Shown: positions 1 to 5,484, counted from the stretch's first letter. The stretch is DNA of 5,622 nt from Nitrospira sp. (GCA_005239945.1 SBAY01000141.1:1-5622), one strand, 5' to 3'. Numbers and translations: made by a program. Notes: generated by a model not told the origin, from the sequence alone.

Positions 1-132
1 CTGACTCATTGACGAATGTGAATGCTTGAGATGAAGCCTGTCGGAAAGCCGTGTGCGGGAAAACCGCACGCACGGTTTGATGAGGGGGGCAGATGAAACA
101 GGATATATCTGGGAAGTCTGTTTCTACTCTAC
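1..132 (+). mobile_element. 3' end of a group II intron (domains V and VI)
   Basis: This is the catalytic tail of a self-splicing group II intron whose body lies outside the window. Domain V is at about 45-78: it opens with AGCCGTGTGCGG, turns through an A-rich loop and returns as CCGCACGCACGGTTT. This is the usual 34-nt hairpin with the AGC catalytic triad and the two-base AC bulge. Domain VI follows, with a 7-bp stem GAAACAG (95-101) against CTGTTTC (118-124). The intron probably ends at the CTAC of 129-132, matching the usual AY terminus; the CTAC at 124-127 is the alternative. No intron-encoded protein is visible in the 44 bases before domain V. The intron class cannot be fixed from this much sequence. 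Confidence 0.85.
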
Positions 133-411
133 TGCCTCTGTGGTTAGATTATACCAAAATTCACGAAAGTCCAGAAGATTAAAGGGAGGAATAAAGAGAT
201 TTGTCTTGTAAAATCTTCGTGTCCTTCGTGCTCTTCGTGGTAAAAAATAGTTTAACAAGGCGATGGAGCTGTCTCGATTTGCTCGGGTGGATGAGCTGTG
301 GGGAATAGGAAGTTGCAACAAGCTGATTAAAGTTTACCGACAATGGGGGCGCCCACACAGAAAAATAAATGTCTTGATTTTTATAGATAAGTATGATATT
401 ATTAGAATTAG
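133..411. other. Largely non-coding spacer after the intron
   Basis: This is the 3' exon side of the intron. It holds the 9-bp tandem repeat listed separately and no recognisable gene. A 50-codon reading frame runs 263-415 (ATG at 263) and its TGA overlaps the GTG of the next gene as GTGA. It has only a poor ribosome binding site and resembles no family I know, so I do not call it. It could be the remnant of a longer gene cut by the intron. Confidence 0.4.
214..240. repeat. 9-bp tandem repeat, three copies
   Basis: Three consecutive 9-mers, TCTTCGTGT, CCTTCGTGC and TCTTCGTGG, share the core CTTCGTG with a strict 9-bp period. The array lies in non-coding sequence. Similar CTTCGTG-type arrays are familiar as dispersed intergenic repeats in environmental bacterial genomes, from memory and not checked here. 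No function is inferred. Confidence 0.6.
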
Positions 412-711
412 GTGATAATTACGGTAGAGGATGAAATTTTGCAGAATTTTCTTAATAATGCAGTAAAGAAGGCTCGAAAACAAATTGAAGAAGAAGGACA
501 ATTAACAGTAGAGAATGCTATACCCTTACTATTGCAGTCACAATTTAACCATATCCTTCATCTTGACTGAGAACTTTCTGCTTTGCGAAAATTGATGGAC
601 GAAAGATTTAAAAAGATTCATAAAATGATAGGGTGGCTTTTTGGAATAGTGATTGCTGTAATGAGTATAGGATTTACTTATATAAGCATTCTTATATCTA
701 TTGTAAAATAA
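412..711 (+). pseudogene. Small coiled-coil/membrane-anchor protein, interrupted by an in-frame TGA
   Basis: One reading frame runs from GTG 412 to TAA 709-711 (99 sense codons plus one internal stop) and is broken only by TGA at 568-570. Before the stop it encodes a charged, helical, acid- and lysine-rich segment (VEDEILQNFLNNAVKKARKQ, then a conserved-looking AIPLLLQSQFNHILHLD). After it comes ELSALRKLMDERFKKIHKMI and a single hydrophobic membrane segment of about 24 residues ending in ISIVK. A short coiled coil followed by a C-terminal anchor resembles many small uncharacterised MDERF-type proteins. The character is continuous across the stop, so this reads as one gene with a nonsense mutation; CGA or AGA to TGA would be a single change. 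A shorter product could restart at ATG 595. The GTG start is weakly supported because its ribosome binding site is poor. Function is unknown. A base-calling error is also possible. Confidence 0.6.
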
Positions 712-730
712 CTTATTTAAAAAGTTAGAT

Positions 731-802
731 AAATAGAGGAAGTCCTCGTGATATTCAAGGTACGCCCCGCAACGGTAATCTTAAAATGTGTGGGACTTCT
801 CC
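731..802 (+). promoter_or_regulatory. Compact cobalamin (B12) riboswitch
   Basis: The segment follows the known cobalamin riboswitch core in order: AATAGAGGAAGTCC (733-745), CGTGATATTC (747-756) in the place of the usual GGTGAAAATCC, and GCCCCGCAACGGTAA (764-778), which is the hallmark B12-box segment. GAAGTCC (739-745) also pairs perfectly with GGACTTC (793-799), enclosing the core. The peripheral arm normally found downstream (GCCACTG, the GGGAAGG region and the AGGAGACCTGCC kissing-loop arm) is not seen, so this is a shortened or 3'-truncated version. It lies upstream of a PP-loop/btuFCD/cobA operon, exactly the expected targets. No classical terminator follows it. The gap of about 225 bases to the first start codon is filled by a repeat hairpin. 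Confidence 0.75.
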
Positions 803-880
803 AAAAAACAACATATCAATTTTCTTTGCTTAACTTTATATCTTGCAGCATCGGAATTTGAAAAAATTTTAACCAATATA

Positions 881-953
881 GGGTTCAAGGAGTCGAGATT
901 TCAAGGGTTCAAGTGAGAGAAAGAGACCCTCGAACCCTTGACTCCTTGAAACC
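881..953. repeat. Large imperfect hairpin repeat in the operon leader
   Basis: The outer arms 881-894 (GGGTTCAAGGAGTC) and 940-953 (GACTCCTTGAAACC) pair at 13 of 14 positions. The inner arms AAGGGTTC (903-910) and GAACCCTT (932-939) pair perfectly. The left side carries an 8-base bulge (895-902) and the loop is about 21 bases. GGGTTCAAG also occurs twice directly (881-889 and 905-913). There is no following T-run, so it is not a standard intrinsic terminator. The form suggests a dispersed palindromic repeat inserted between the riboswitch and the operon. In RNA it would be a very stable structure in the leader. Confidence 0.75.
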
Positions 954-960
954 TCGGGGT

Positions 961-1010
961 ACCCACAAGGTGGGTCGCTTTTGCCGAACGAAGTGAAGCA
1001 TATCTTGTGG
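961..1010 (+). other. Two mutually exclusive hairpins just upstream of the first RBS
   Basis: ACCCAC (961-966) and GTGGGT (970-975) form a tight 6-bp hairpin with a 3-base loop. Alternatively CCACAAG (963-969) pairs perfectly with CTTGTGG (1004-1010), enclosing a minor GCTT/AAGC pairing. The two folds share bases 963-969 and cannot coexist. The second ends four bases before the GGAGG at 1014-1018 that serves the GTG start at 1027. Whether this is regulatory or only part of a repeat (the CCGAACGAAGTGAAGC stretch looks repeat-like) is open. Confidence 0.45.
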
Positions 1011-1026
1011 ATTGGAGGATATATAG

Positions 1027-1677
1027 GTGAGGGTATTTATCTCTTGGAGTGGTGGCAAAGACACATCTTTAGCTTGTTATCGAGTAAAAAATCTTGGTAA
1101 TTTTAAGGTTGAATACCTTTTGAATATGACATCAGAGGATGGTAAAGTTTCCCGGTCTCACGGGGTTAGTTCAAAATTACTAAAGTTACAAGCAGAATCT
1201 TTAGGAATTCCTATTATTCAAAGAAAGGTAGCTTGGAGAACTTATGAAGAAGAGTTCAAAAAAGCAGTCTTAGGTTTAAAAAAAGAAGGTATTCAAGCGG
1301 GTGTATTTGGAGACATTGACCTTCAAGAGCATAGAGATTGGGTAGAAAGAGTCTGTAAAGAGATAGGTATAAGACCAATATTACCTTTATGGCAGGAAAA
1401 TAGAAAGAATTTGCTTGAGGACTTTATCCGGGTAGGCTTTAAGGCTATAGTGGTAGCTACTAATGCACAATTTTTAGGCAAAGAATGGCTTGGCCGCAAG
1501 ATAGATAAAGAGTTTATAGACACATTAGAAGCTTTAGTGAATATTGACCTCTGCGGTGAAAGAGGTGAATACCACAGCTTTGTCTATGATGGACCTATTT
1601 TTAAAAAGCCTGTTGAGTTTATTGTTGGTAAAAAGATATTAAAAGATAAGCATTGGTTTTTGGAGCTTAAGGTTTAA
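1027..1677 (+). CDS. PP-loop ATPase of the DUF71/COG2102 (diphthine-ammonia ligase-like) family, probable B12-salvage type
   Basis: The protein has 216 residues, the normal family length. The N-terminal PP-loop SGGKDT (8-13) binds ATP for adenylation chemistry. SRSHGV (42-47), GDIDLQEHRDWVERVC (95-110) with LPLW (119-122), and the C-terminal GERGEYHSFVYDGP (177-190) are the characteristic segments of the PF01902 family. In eukaryotes and archaea this family includes Dph6, which amidates diphthine on elongation factor 2. Bacteria lack diphthamide, and published comparative genomics of DUF71 predicted a separate subgroup in B12 salvage. The place of this gene between a cobalamin riboswitch and btuFCD-cobA fits that subgroup. 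The exact reaction is not established; an amide-forming or corrinoid side-chain step is inference. The GTG start is supported by GGAGG at 1014-1018, eight bases upstream. It is cytoplasmic and is the first gene of the operon. Confidence 0.9.
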   Translation: MRVFISWSGGKDTSLACYRVKNLGNFKVEYLLNMTSEDGKVSRSHGVSSKLLKLQAESLGIPIIQRKVAWRTYEEEFKKAVLGLKKEGIQAGVFGDIDLQEHRDWVERVCKEIGIRPILPLWQENRKNLLEDFIRVGFKAIVVATNAQFLGKEWLGRKIDKEFIDTLEALVNIDLCGERGEYHSFVYDGPIFKKPVEFIVGKKILKDKHWFLELKV

Positions 1678-1684
1678 AGAAAAA

Positions 1685-1852
1685 ATGGAAAAAAGAAAAA
1701 TACCTCTATTAACTTTCGCTGAACATCCGGATCAAGGGGAAAAATGTTGGATTAGTCTTTCCGGATGTAATTTTGACTGTAAAGGCTGTACTGCATTAGC
1801 TAAACAGGGTATAGGGAAGGTTTTATTAAGTGAGGATTTAAAGGAGATTTAA
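1685..1852 (+). CDS. 55-residue radical-SAM-like N-terminal domain (CX3CX2C mini-protein), possibly truncated
   Basis: The frame ATG 1685 to TAA 1852 encodes 55 residues with ISLSGCNFDCKGCTALA, a CX3CX2C motif of the type that binds the [4Fe-4S] cluster in radical SAM enzymes. It most resembles the start of the pyruvate formate-lyase activase/NrdG-like group (HPDQGEKCWISLSGCNFDC). It ends at LSEDLKEI, just after the first helix, so it lacks the GGE SAM-binding motif and the rest of the barrel of a full enzyme of more than 200 residues. It starts eight bases after the PP-loop gene and stops five bases before the btuF ATG, and its 3' end contains the btuF ribosome binding site (AAGGAG 1841-1846). 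The neat fit suggests either an operon gene shrunk by internal deletion or a genuine mini-protein. Its own ribosome binding site is weak (AAGG about 12 bases upstream). Activity as a radical SAM enzyme is unlikely. Confidence 0.65.
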   Translation: MEKRKIPLLTFAEHPDQGEKCWISLSGCNFDCKGCTALAKQGIGKVLLSEDLKEI

Positions 1853-1856
1853 AATA

Positions 1857-2750
1857 ATGGGAAGAAAAATAATACCTGTATCTTTAATAATAGCATCTTT
1901 ACTTAGTATTTGTGCAATAGCCTCTTATGCCCTATTAAAGCCTTCGGCTAATTCAGCCAAGAAAGAAGAAAAACTTTCTTTCCCTCCTCAAAGAATAATT
2001 TCTTTAGGTCCTTCTATAACCAAATCACTATATCTTTTAGGGGCTGATAGCAGACTAATAGCTAATACTATTTACTGTACCAACCCTGCTGATGCAAAGA
2101 AGAAAGAGAAGATAGGTACAGTAATAAAGATAAACATAGAGAAGATATTTAATCTCAAGCCTGATTTAGTTTTGGCAACATCCTTAACAGAGCATAAAGC
2201 AAAAGAGAGATTAGAAGATTTAGGGCTCAAAATCGTTACCTTCCCTACTTCAAATAATTTTAATCACATGTGTAACCAGTTCTTGGAATTAGGTAAACTT
2301 GTTGGGGAAGAGAAGAAGGCAGAAGGGATTATAAAAGAGGCGGTAGACAAGGTAGACTCCATCAAGAAAAGGGTTAAAGATCTGCCTCAACCAAAAGTCC
2401 TTGTTCAGGTAGGAGCAAAGCCTTTGTTTGTAGCCACAGGCCGTTACTTTGTAAATGATTATATTGAATTTGCTGGCGGAGTAAATATTGCTAAAGAGGA
2501 AGAAGAAGGTATTTACTCAAGAGAAGAGGCACTAAAGGCAAATCCTGATGTAATAATTATTACTACAATGGGTATTGTAGGGGATGAAGAGAAAAAAATC
2601 TGGGAAAGATATAAGACTTTGAGTGCAGTAAAGAATAGGCGAATTTATATTATAGATACTGATGAAGTCACCAGCCCTACACCAGTAAGTTTTGTAAAAA
2701 CTTTAGAGGAATTTGTCTGTATCCTACATCCTGGGGAAGAAATAGAATGA
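1857..2750 (+). CDS. btuF: ABC transporter substrate-binding protein, cobalamin/Fe-siderophore type (BtuF-like)
   Basis: The protein has 297 residues, normal for the Peripla_BP_2 family. The N-terminus is a basic start plus a hydrophobic segment (about 4-26), a signal peptide or membrane anchor. The Cys at 19 sits in LLSIC, which is a poor lipobox, so lipidation is doubtful. Typical family segments follow: RIISLGPSITKSLYLLGA (46-63), KPDLVLA (101-107), YFVNDYIEFAGGVNIA (197-212), EEALKANPDVIIITT (223-237) and RIYIID (262-267). It should capture a corrinoid outside the membrane and deliver it to BtuC. The family also binds ferric siderophores and heme; cobalamin is favoured by the riboswitch, the DUF71 gene and cobA. 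Its TGA overlaps the btuC ATG as ATGA. The start is supported by AAGGAG ten bases upstream. Confidence 0.9.
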   Translation: MGRKIIPVSLIIASLLSICAIASYALLKPSANSAKKEEKLSFPPQRIISLGPSITKSLYLLGADSRLIANTIYCTNPADAKKKEKIGTVIKINIEKIFNLKPDLVLATSLTEHKAKERLEDLGLKIVTFPTSNNFNHMCNQFLELGKLVGEEKKAEGIIKEAVDKVDSIKKRVKDLPQPKVLVQVGAKPLFVATGRYFVNDYIEFAGGVNIAKEEEEGIYSREEALKANPDVIIITTMGIVGDEEKKIWERYKTLSAVKNRRIYIIDTDEVTSPTPVSFVKTLEEFVCILHPGEEIE

Positions 2751-3769
2751 GAAAGAAAATTACTCGCTGGATGCTTTGGATATTAGTTTTGTGTAGTTTG
2801 CTTTTAGGAGTAGTCCTTTTCTCATTATGTATAGGTTCAGTGAGTATATCTTTAGAGAGAATTTTGGGGGTGATTTTTGAAGGTAAAGGAACGATGGAAT
2901 ATAGTATCCTTTTTGATATTCGTGCACCACGAATCATATTAGGTTTTGCTGTTGGTGGGGCATTGAGTTTAGCTGGTGTAATTCTGCAGGGAATGTTTCG
3001 CAATCCATTAGTTGAACCATATACTTTAGGTATCTCAGGAGGAGCAGCTTTAGGTGTATGTCTAAACATTATTTTAAGATTTAATCATACATTAGGTATT
3101 TTTTCTTTACCTCTTTTTGGTTTTCTGGGAGCTATCTTAGTTATAATCCTTGTATATTCTTTAAGCATAAGAAAAGGTATACTAAAGATTCAAGGACTTC
3201 TTCTTACAGGAGTAATGATAAGTTTTATTGCCTCCTCTTTGATTATGCTCATAATGGCTGTTTCCCATACAGAAGACCTTCACGGCATTGTCTTTTGGAT
3301 AATGGGCTCATTAGAAGAACCAAATTGGTTTCTTATAAAATTAGTAGTTTCAGTATCTATCTTAGGACTGATTATTTCTTATCTTTTTTGTCTTTCGCTT
3401 AATGCCTTTTCTTTAGGGGAAGAGGAAGCTCTACATTTAGGTATAAATATAGAAAAAACAAAGAGGTTACTTTTTATTCTTGCCTCTTTACTTACGGGTT
3501 GTAGTGTCGCTGTAGCTGGAATAATTGGTTTTGTAGGATTAGTGGTGCCTCATTTTGTGCGTATGTTTGTTGGAGGAGACCATCGGATTCTTTTAATAAG
3601 TTCTTTCATCTCTGGGGCAACTTTTTTAATCCTTTGTGATACCTTAGCAAGGATAATTATCTCACCTTTGGAATTGCCTGTCGGAGTAATTACTGGTATA
3701 TTAGGAGGTACTCTCTTTGTTTATGCTTTAGGTAAGAAACAAGTCGTTGTACTGCTTGGAGAGAGATAA
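2747..3769 (+). CDS. btuC: ABC transporter permease, FecCD/BtuC family
   Basis: The protein is 340 residues of strongly hydrophobic sequence with about ten membrane helices, typical of the FecCD family, which works as a homodimer. Conserved family blocks are RAPR (59-62), QGMFRNPLVEPYTLG (81-95), the cytoplasmic coupling-loop region GEEEALHLGI (224-233), GFVGLVVPHFVR (261-272), DHR (278-280) and ELPVGVITGILGGTLF (309-324). It forms the import channel for the BtuF-bound ligand. It overlaps the end of btuF by four bases and stops immediately before the btuD ATG, so translation is probably coupled. GGGGAAGA at 2733-2740 serves as the ribosome binding site. The family alone does not separate cobalamin from iron-chelate substrates; the neighbours do. 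Confidence 0.93.
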   Translation: MRKKITRWMLWILVLCSLLLGVVLFSLCIGSVSISLERILGVIFEGKGTMEYSILFDIRAPRIILGFAVGGALSLAGVILQGMFRNPLVEPYTLGISGGAALGVCLNIILRFNHTLGIFSLPLFGFLGAILVIILVYSLSIRKGILKIQGLLLTGVMISFIASSLIMLIMAVSHTEDLHGIVFWIMGSLEEPNWFLIKLVVSVSILGLIISYLFCLSLNAFSLGEEEALHLGINIEKTKRLLFILASLLTGCSVAVAGIIGFVGLVVPHFVRMFVGGDHRILLISSFISGATFLILCDTLARIIISPLELPVGVITGILGGTLFVYALGKKQVVVLLGER

Positions 3770-4564
3770 ATGCTTGAGATAAAAGACTTAATCTGTGGAT
3801 ATGACTCAAAATTTTTATTGCAGGATATTAATTTTAAGATAGAAGCTGGAGAACTTGTAGGTATAATCGGCCCTAATGGCTCAGGAAAGACTACTCTCCT
3901 TCGAGCAATCAGGCGTGTGCTTAAACCAAAGAAAGGTACGATTCTCTTTGAGGGAAAAAATATTTGGCAGATGGGATATAAGGAATTGGCTAAAAGGATA
4001 GCAGTAGTACCTCAAGGTGTTACAGCAGTAGCAGGTATGAGTGTAGAGGAGTTTGTACTTTTAGGCAGGATACCTCATTTTGAAAGGTGCCAATTCTTAG
4101 AGACAAAAAAGGACCTTGAGATTGCTAAAAAGGGTATGATTTTAACCGATACTATTAAATTTAAAGACCAACTTATGCAAGAGTTAAGTGGTGGAGAGAG
4201 GCAACTGGTGGTCATTGCTCGTGCCTTGACACAAGAGCCGAGGCTGCTTTTATTAGATGAGCCAACATCTCATTTAGATATAACCCATCAAGTAGGAATC
4301 TTAGACCTTATAAGAAGGTTAAATAAAGAACTTGGACTAACAGTGCTCATGGTTTTACATGACCTTAATTTAGCCAGTGAATACTGCCAGCGACTCGTTC
4401 TTATCAATAAGGGACGAATTTACAAGATTGGGACTCCTGAGGAGATATTGTATTACCAGATTATAGAGGAGATTTATAAAACAGTGGTAGTGGTAGAAAA
4501 AAATCCTATATCTTCTAAACCCTATATTCTGGTAGTTTCTGAAGAAGAGAGGAGGAGGTATTAG
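3770..4564 (+). CDS. btuD: ABC transporter ATP-binding protein, BtuD/FepC type
   Basis: The protein has 264 residues and a complete ATPase core: Walker A GPNGSGKTT (34-42), Q-loop Q82, ABC signature LSGGERQ (139-145), Walker B LLLLDEP (159-165), D-loop SHLD (167-170) and H-loop His197. A short C-terminal extension after about 225 is usual for this subfamily. It powers import through BtuC as a dimer on the inner face of the membrane. The ATG directly follows the btuC TAA with no spacer; GGAGAG at 3758-3763 lies inside the end of btuC. The 3' end carries the GGAGGAGG sequence (4551-4558) that serves cobA. All motifs are intact, so the importer should work even though cobA downstream is broken. 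Confidence 0.95.
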   Translation: MLEIKDLICGYDSKFLLQDINFKIEAGELVGIIGPNGSGKTTLLRAIRRVLKPKKGTILFEGKNIWQMGYKELAKRIAVVPQGVTAVAGMSVEEFVLLGRIPHFERCQFLETKKDLEIAKKGMILTDTIKFKDQLMQELSGGERQLVVIARALTQEPRLLLLDEPTSHLDITHQVGILDLIRRLNKELGLTVLMVLHDLNLASEYCQRLVLINKGRIYKIGTPEEILYYQIIEEIYKTVVVVEKNPISSKPYILVVSEEERRRY

Positions 4565-4566
4565 AG

Positions 4567-4662
4567 GTGAAAAGAAAAGGGTTGATTCAAGTATATACTG
4601 GTGAAGGCAAAGGTAAGACTACTGCAGCTGTAGGATTAGCCGTTCGTGCAGTAGCTCATAAT
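4567..4662 (+). pseudogene. cobA: cob(I)alamin adenosyltransferase (CobA/BtuR/CobO family), 5' fragment only
   Basis: A GTG start sits eight bases after a strong GGAGGAGG and two bases after the btuD stop. The first 32 residues are clear CobA/BtuR family: LIQVYTGEGKGKTTAAVGLA with the P-loop GEGKGKTT at residues 12-19, then VRAVAHN. Full-length members have about 170-200 residues and continue with a segment like VLIIQF; nothing of this follows. From about 4660-4670 the sequence becomes group II intron reverse transcriptase in a different frame, and the open cobA frame runs on as unrelated residues to a stop at 4750-4752. The enzyme would adenosylate imported corrinoid to coenzyme B12. This copy lacks nearly the whole fold and cannot be active. 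The missing 3' part is not seen after the intron end either, so more than a simple insertion happened. Confidence 0.88.
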
Positions 4663-4663
4663 A

Positions 4664-5059
4664 GAGGAGGCAGGAAGTGGGAACGGCACATTCGATTTTC
4701 TTGGATTTACCCACTACTGGACGAAGTCGCTTCGAGGATACTGGGTTATTAAGAGGAGTACAGCGAGGAAAGGCCTACGGCGAGCCATGAGAACCTTCTG
4801 GGAGTGGTGTCATTACAATCTCCACGAGCCTATATGGTACCAGTACCATAAGTTAAGCCAGAAACTGAAGGGCTACTATGGGTACTATGGTATCAGAGGT
4901 AACAGTCGGATGATGGAGGTTGTGTATGAATATGAGAAGAAGGCATGGCAGTACTGGCTGAGCAGAAGGAGTTCTGATGGCTACATCCCATGGGAGAAGT
5001 TCAAGAAATTCCTGGCAAAATGGTCTCTGCCGAGACCCAGGATCGTCCAGAGCATCTGA
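4664..5059 (+). pseudogene. ltrA: Group II intron reverse transcriptase/maturase, C-terminal fragment
   Basis: The frame is one base off that of cobA and open from 4655 to the TGA at 5057-5059. It encodes GNGTFDFLGFTHYW, RGYWVIKRSTARKGLRRAM, HKLSQKLKGYYGYYGIRGNS, then WLSRRSS and PRIVQSI at the end. These are the hallmark end-of-RT, thumb and maturase (domain X) segments of bacterial group II intron proteins; the normal C-terminus is intact. The whole catalytic palm with its YADD motif is missing, so reverse transcription is impossible. A restart at ATG 4787 would give 90 residues, but no ribosome binding site supports it. It is read as a dead piece of an LtrA-like protein; the symbol is used in the generic sense. 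Confidence 0.9.
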
Positions 5060-5139
5060 GGGAGTATTTAATAAGGGATACAAAGCTTGCAGGGCAGCAA
5101 AGTTATGCGTCAGAGTTGTGTCGAAGCTCTGGTTACTGA

Positions 5140-5213
5140 GGAACCGTATGAGGGAAACCTTCACGTACGGATCCGTGGGGGGATTGGTCGGGTAACCGCT
5201 GAATTCTACCCGG
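5140..5213 (+). ncRNA. Group II intron domains V and VI
   Basis: Domain V spans 5140-5174: GGAACCGTATGAGGG, an A loop and CCTTCACGTACGGATCC pair as the usual hairpin with a two-base AC bulge. The position that is AGC in most introns reads AAC here, leaving an A-A mismatch. Domain VI has a CGGGTA (5189-5194)/TACCCG (5207-5212) stem containing several A residues that could serve as the branch point. This domain V differs from the ones at the two window ends, so at least two intron types are present. Confidence 0.8.
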
Positions 5214-5219
5214 AACTTG

Positions 5220-5307
5220 ACTGCGGGGGGCGGTGTCGTAATTGAGGTTTTGTGGTATTTCAAGGTTTTATTTTGCTTACAGGGTTTGGTGGTAATTCCC
5301 CCGCAGT
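5220..5307. repeat. Perfect 10-bp inverted repeat around a 68-base core
   Basis: ACTGCGGGGG (5220-5229) and CCCCCGCAGT (5298-5307) are exact reverse complements, extendable inward by two G-T pairs. They lie a few bases after the intron end. The core is T- and G-rich with no gene. A run of six T (5316-5321) begins eight bases after the right arm, too far for a clean terminator. No target-site duplication is visible. It may be a small palindromic element or an RNA structure. Confidence 0.6.
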
Positions 5308-5340
5308 AGCTTAGCTTTTTTGTTAGGTGGTTCATTAGAA

Positions 5341-5484
5341 ATGATAAGCAATATTATCGAAGAAGTAGCAAAGTTCCTTTTTATGCTGATTTTTGAAATT
5401 TTTTTGATGTGGACAGGCGAAATCGTTCTTTTTATATTAGGTAGTCTGGATAATTTCAAGAAATCTTTTTTATATTTTAGATGA
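5341..5484 (+). CDS. Small membrane protein, 47 residues, uncharacterised
   Basis: ATG 5341 to TGA 5484 encodes 47 residues: a short acidic start (SNIIEEVAK), one long hydrophobic stretch with FLMWTGEIVLFILGSL, and a basic end (NFKKSFLYFR). AGGTGG at 5325-5330 gives a usable ribosome binding site about ten bases upstream. The TGEIVLFIL pattern recalls small uncharacterised inner-membrane proteins with a WTGE(I/L)VLF motif that usually continue with a GRHKPR-like segment. Here the tail differs and is short, so the gene may be truncated or frameshifted near its end. Function is unknown. It is followed about 50 bases later by the end of the minus-strand intron. Confidence 0.5.
   Translation: MISNIIEEVAKFLFMLIFEIFLMWTGEIVLFILGSLDNFKKSFLYFR

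Larger units (their letters stand above)
4663..5217 (+). mobile_element. 5'-truncated group II intron inserted in cobA
   Basis: This fragment holds the C-terminal part of the intron-encoded reverse transcriptase, a short domain IV remainder (5060-5139), domain V and domain VI. Domains I-III, the start of the open reading frame and the catalytic RT palm are absent. The 3' end, near 5212-5217, looks natural; the left junction lies at about 4655-4672 inside cobA. Loss of the 5' part with a preserved 3' end is what incomplete target-primed reverse transcription produces, although a later deletion would look the same. It cannot self-splice or move on its own. Base composition is visibly richer in G and C than the neighbouring operon. 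Confidence 0.85.

Noticed and set aside
148..158. An 11-bp direct match ATTATACCAAA shared with 5492-5502, near two intron ends.
   Set aside because: It is short, AT-rich and not at equal distance from the two intron junctions, so chance is sufficient.
263..415. A 50-codon frame whose stop overlaps the next start as GTGA.
   Set aside because: The ribosome binding site is poor and the protein has no recognisable features; the overlap alone is not enough.
568..570. TGA read as an amino acid (alternative code or selenocysteine).
   Set aside because: No internal TGA occurs in the four long genes, Trp is encoded by TGG throughout, and the Asp-stop-Glu context has no selenoprotein character or evident SECIS hairpin.
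858..883. A possible promoter TTGAAA ... TATAGG upstream of the hairpin repeat.
   Set aside because: The spacing is only 14 bases and the -10 is weak; in AT-rich sequence this is not significant.
881..953. Intrinsic terminator or CRISPR-like repeat.
   Set aside because: No T-run follows the hairpin, and there are no regularly spaced repeats with unique spacers.
2677..3069. A 130-codon open frame on the minus strand across btuF/btuC.
   Set aside because: It lies opposite well-supported btuF and btuC coding sequence, has no recognisable domain and is low in expected motifs; it is a shadow of those genes.
4853..5335. A 160-codon minus-strand frame and a 72-codon plus-strand frame (4977-5195) across the intron fragment.
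   Set aside because: Both overlap the clear maturase reading frame and the domain V/VI RNA, and their translations look like no protein family.
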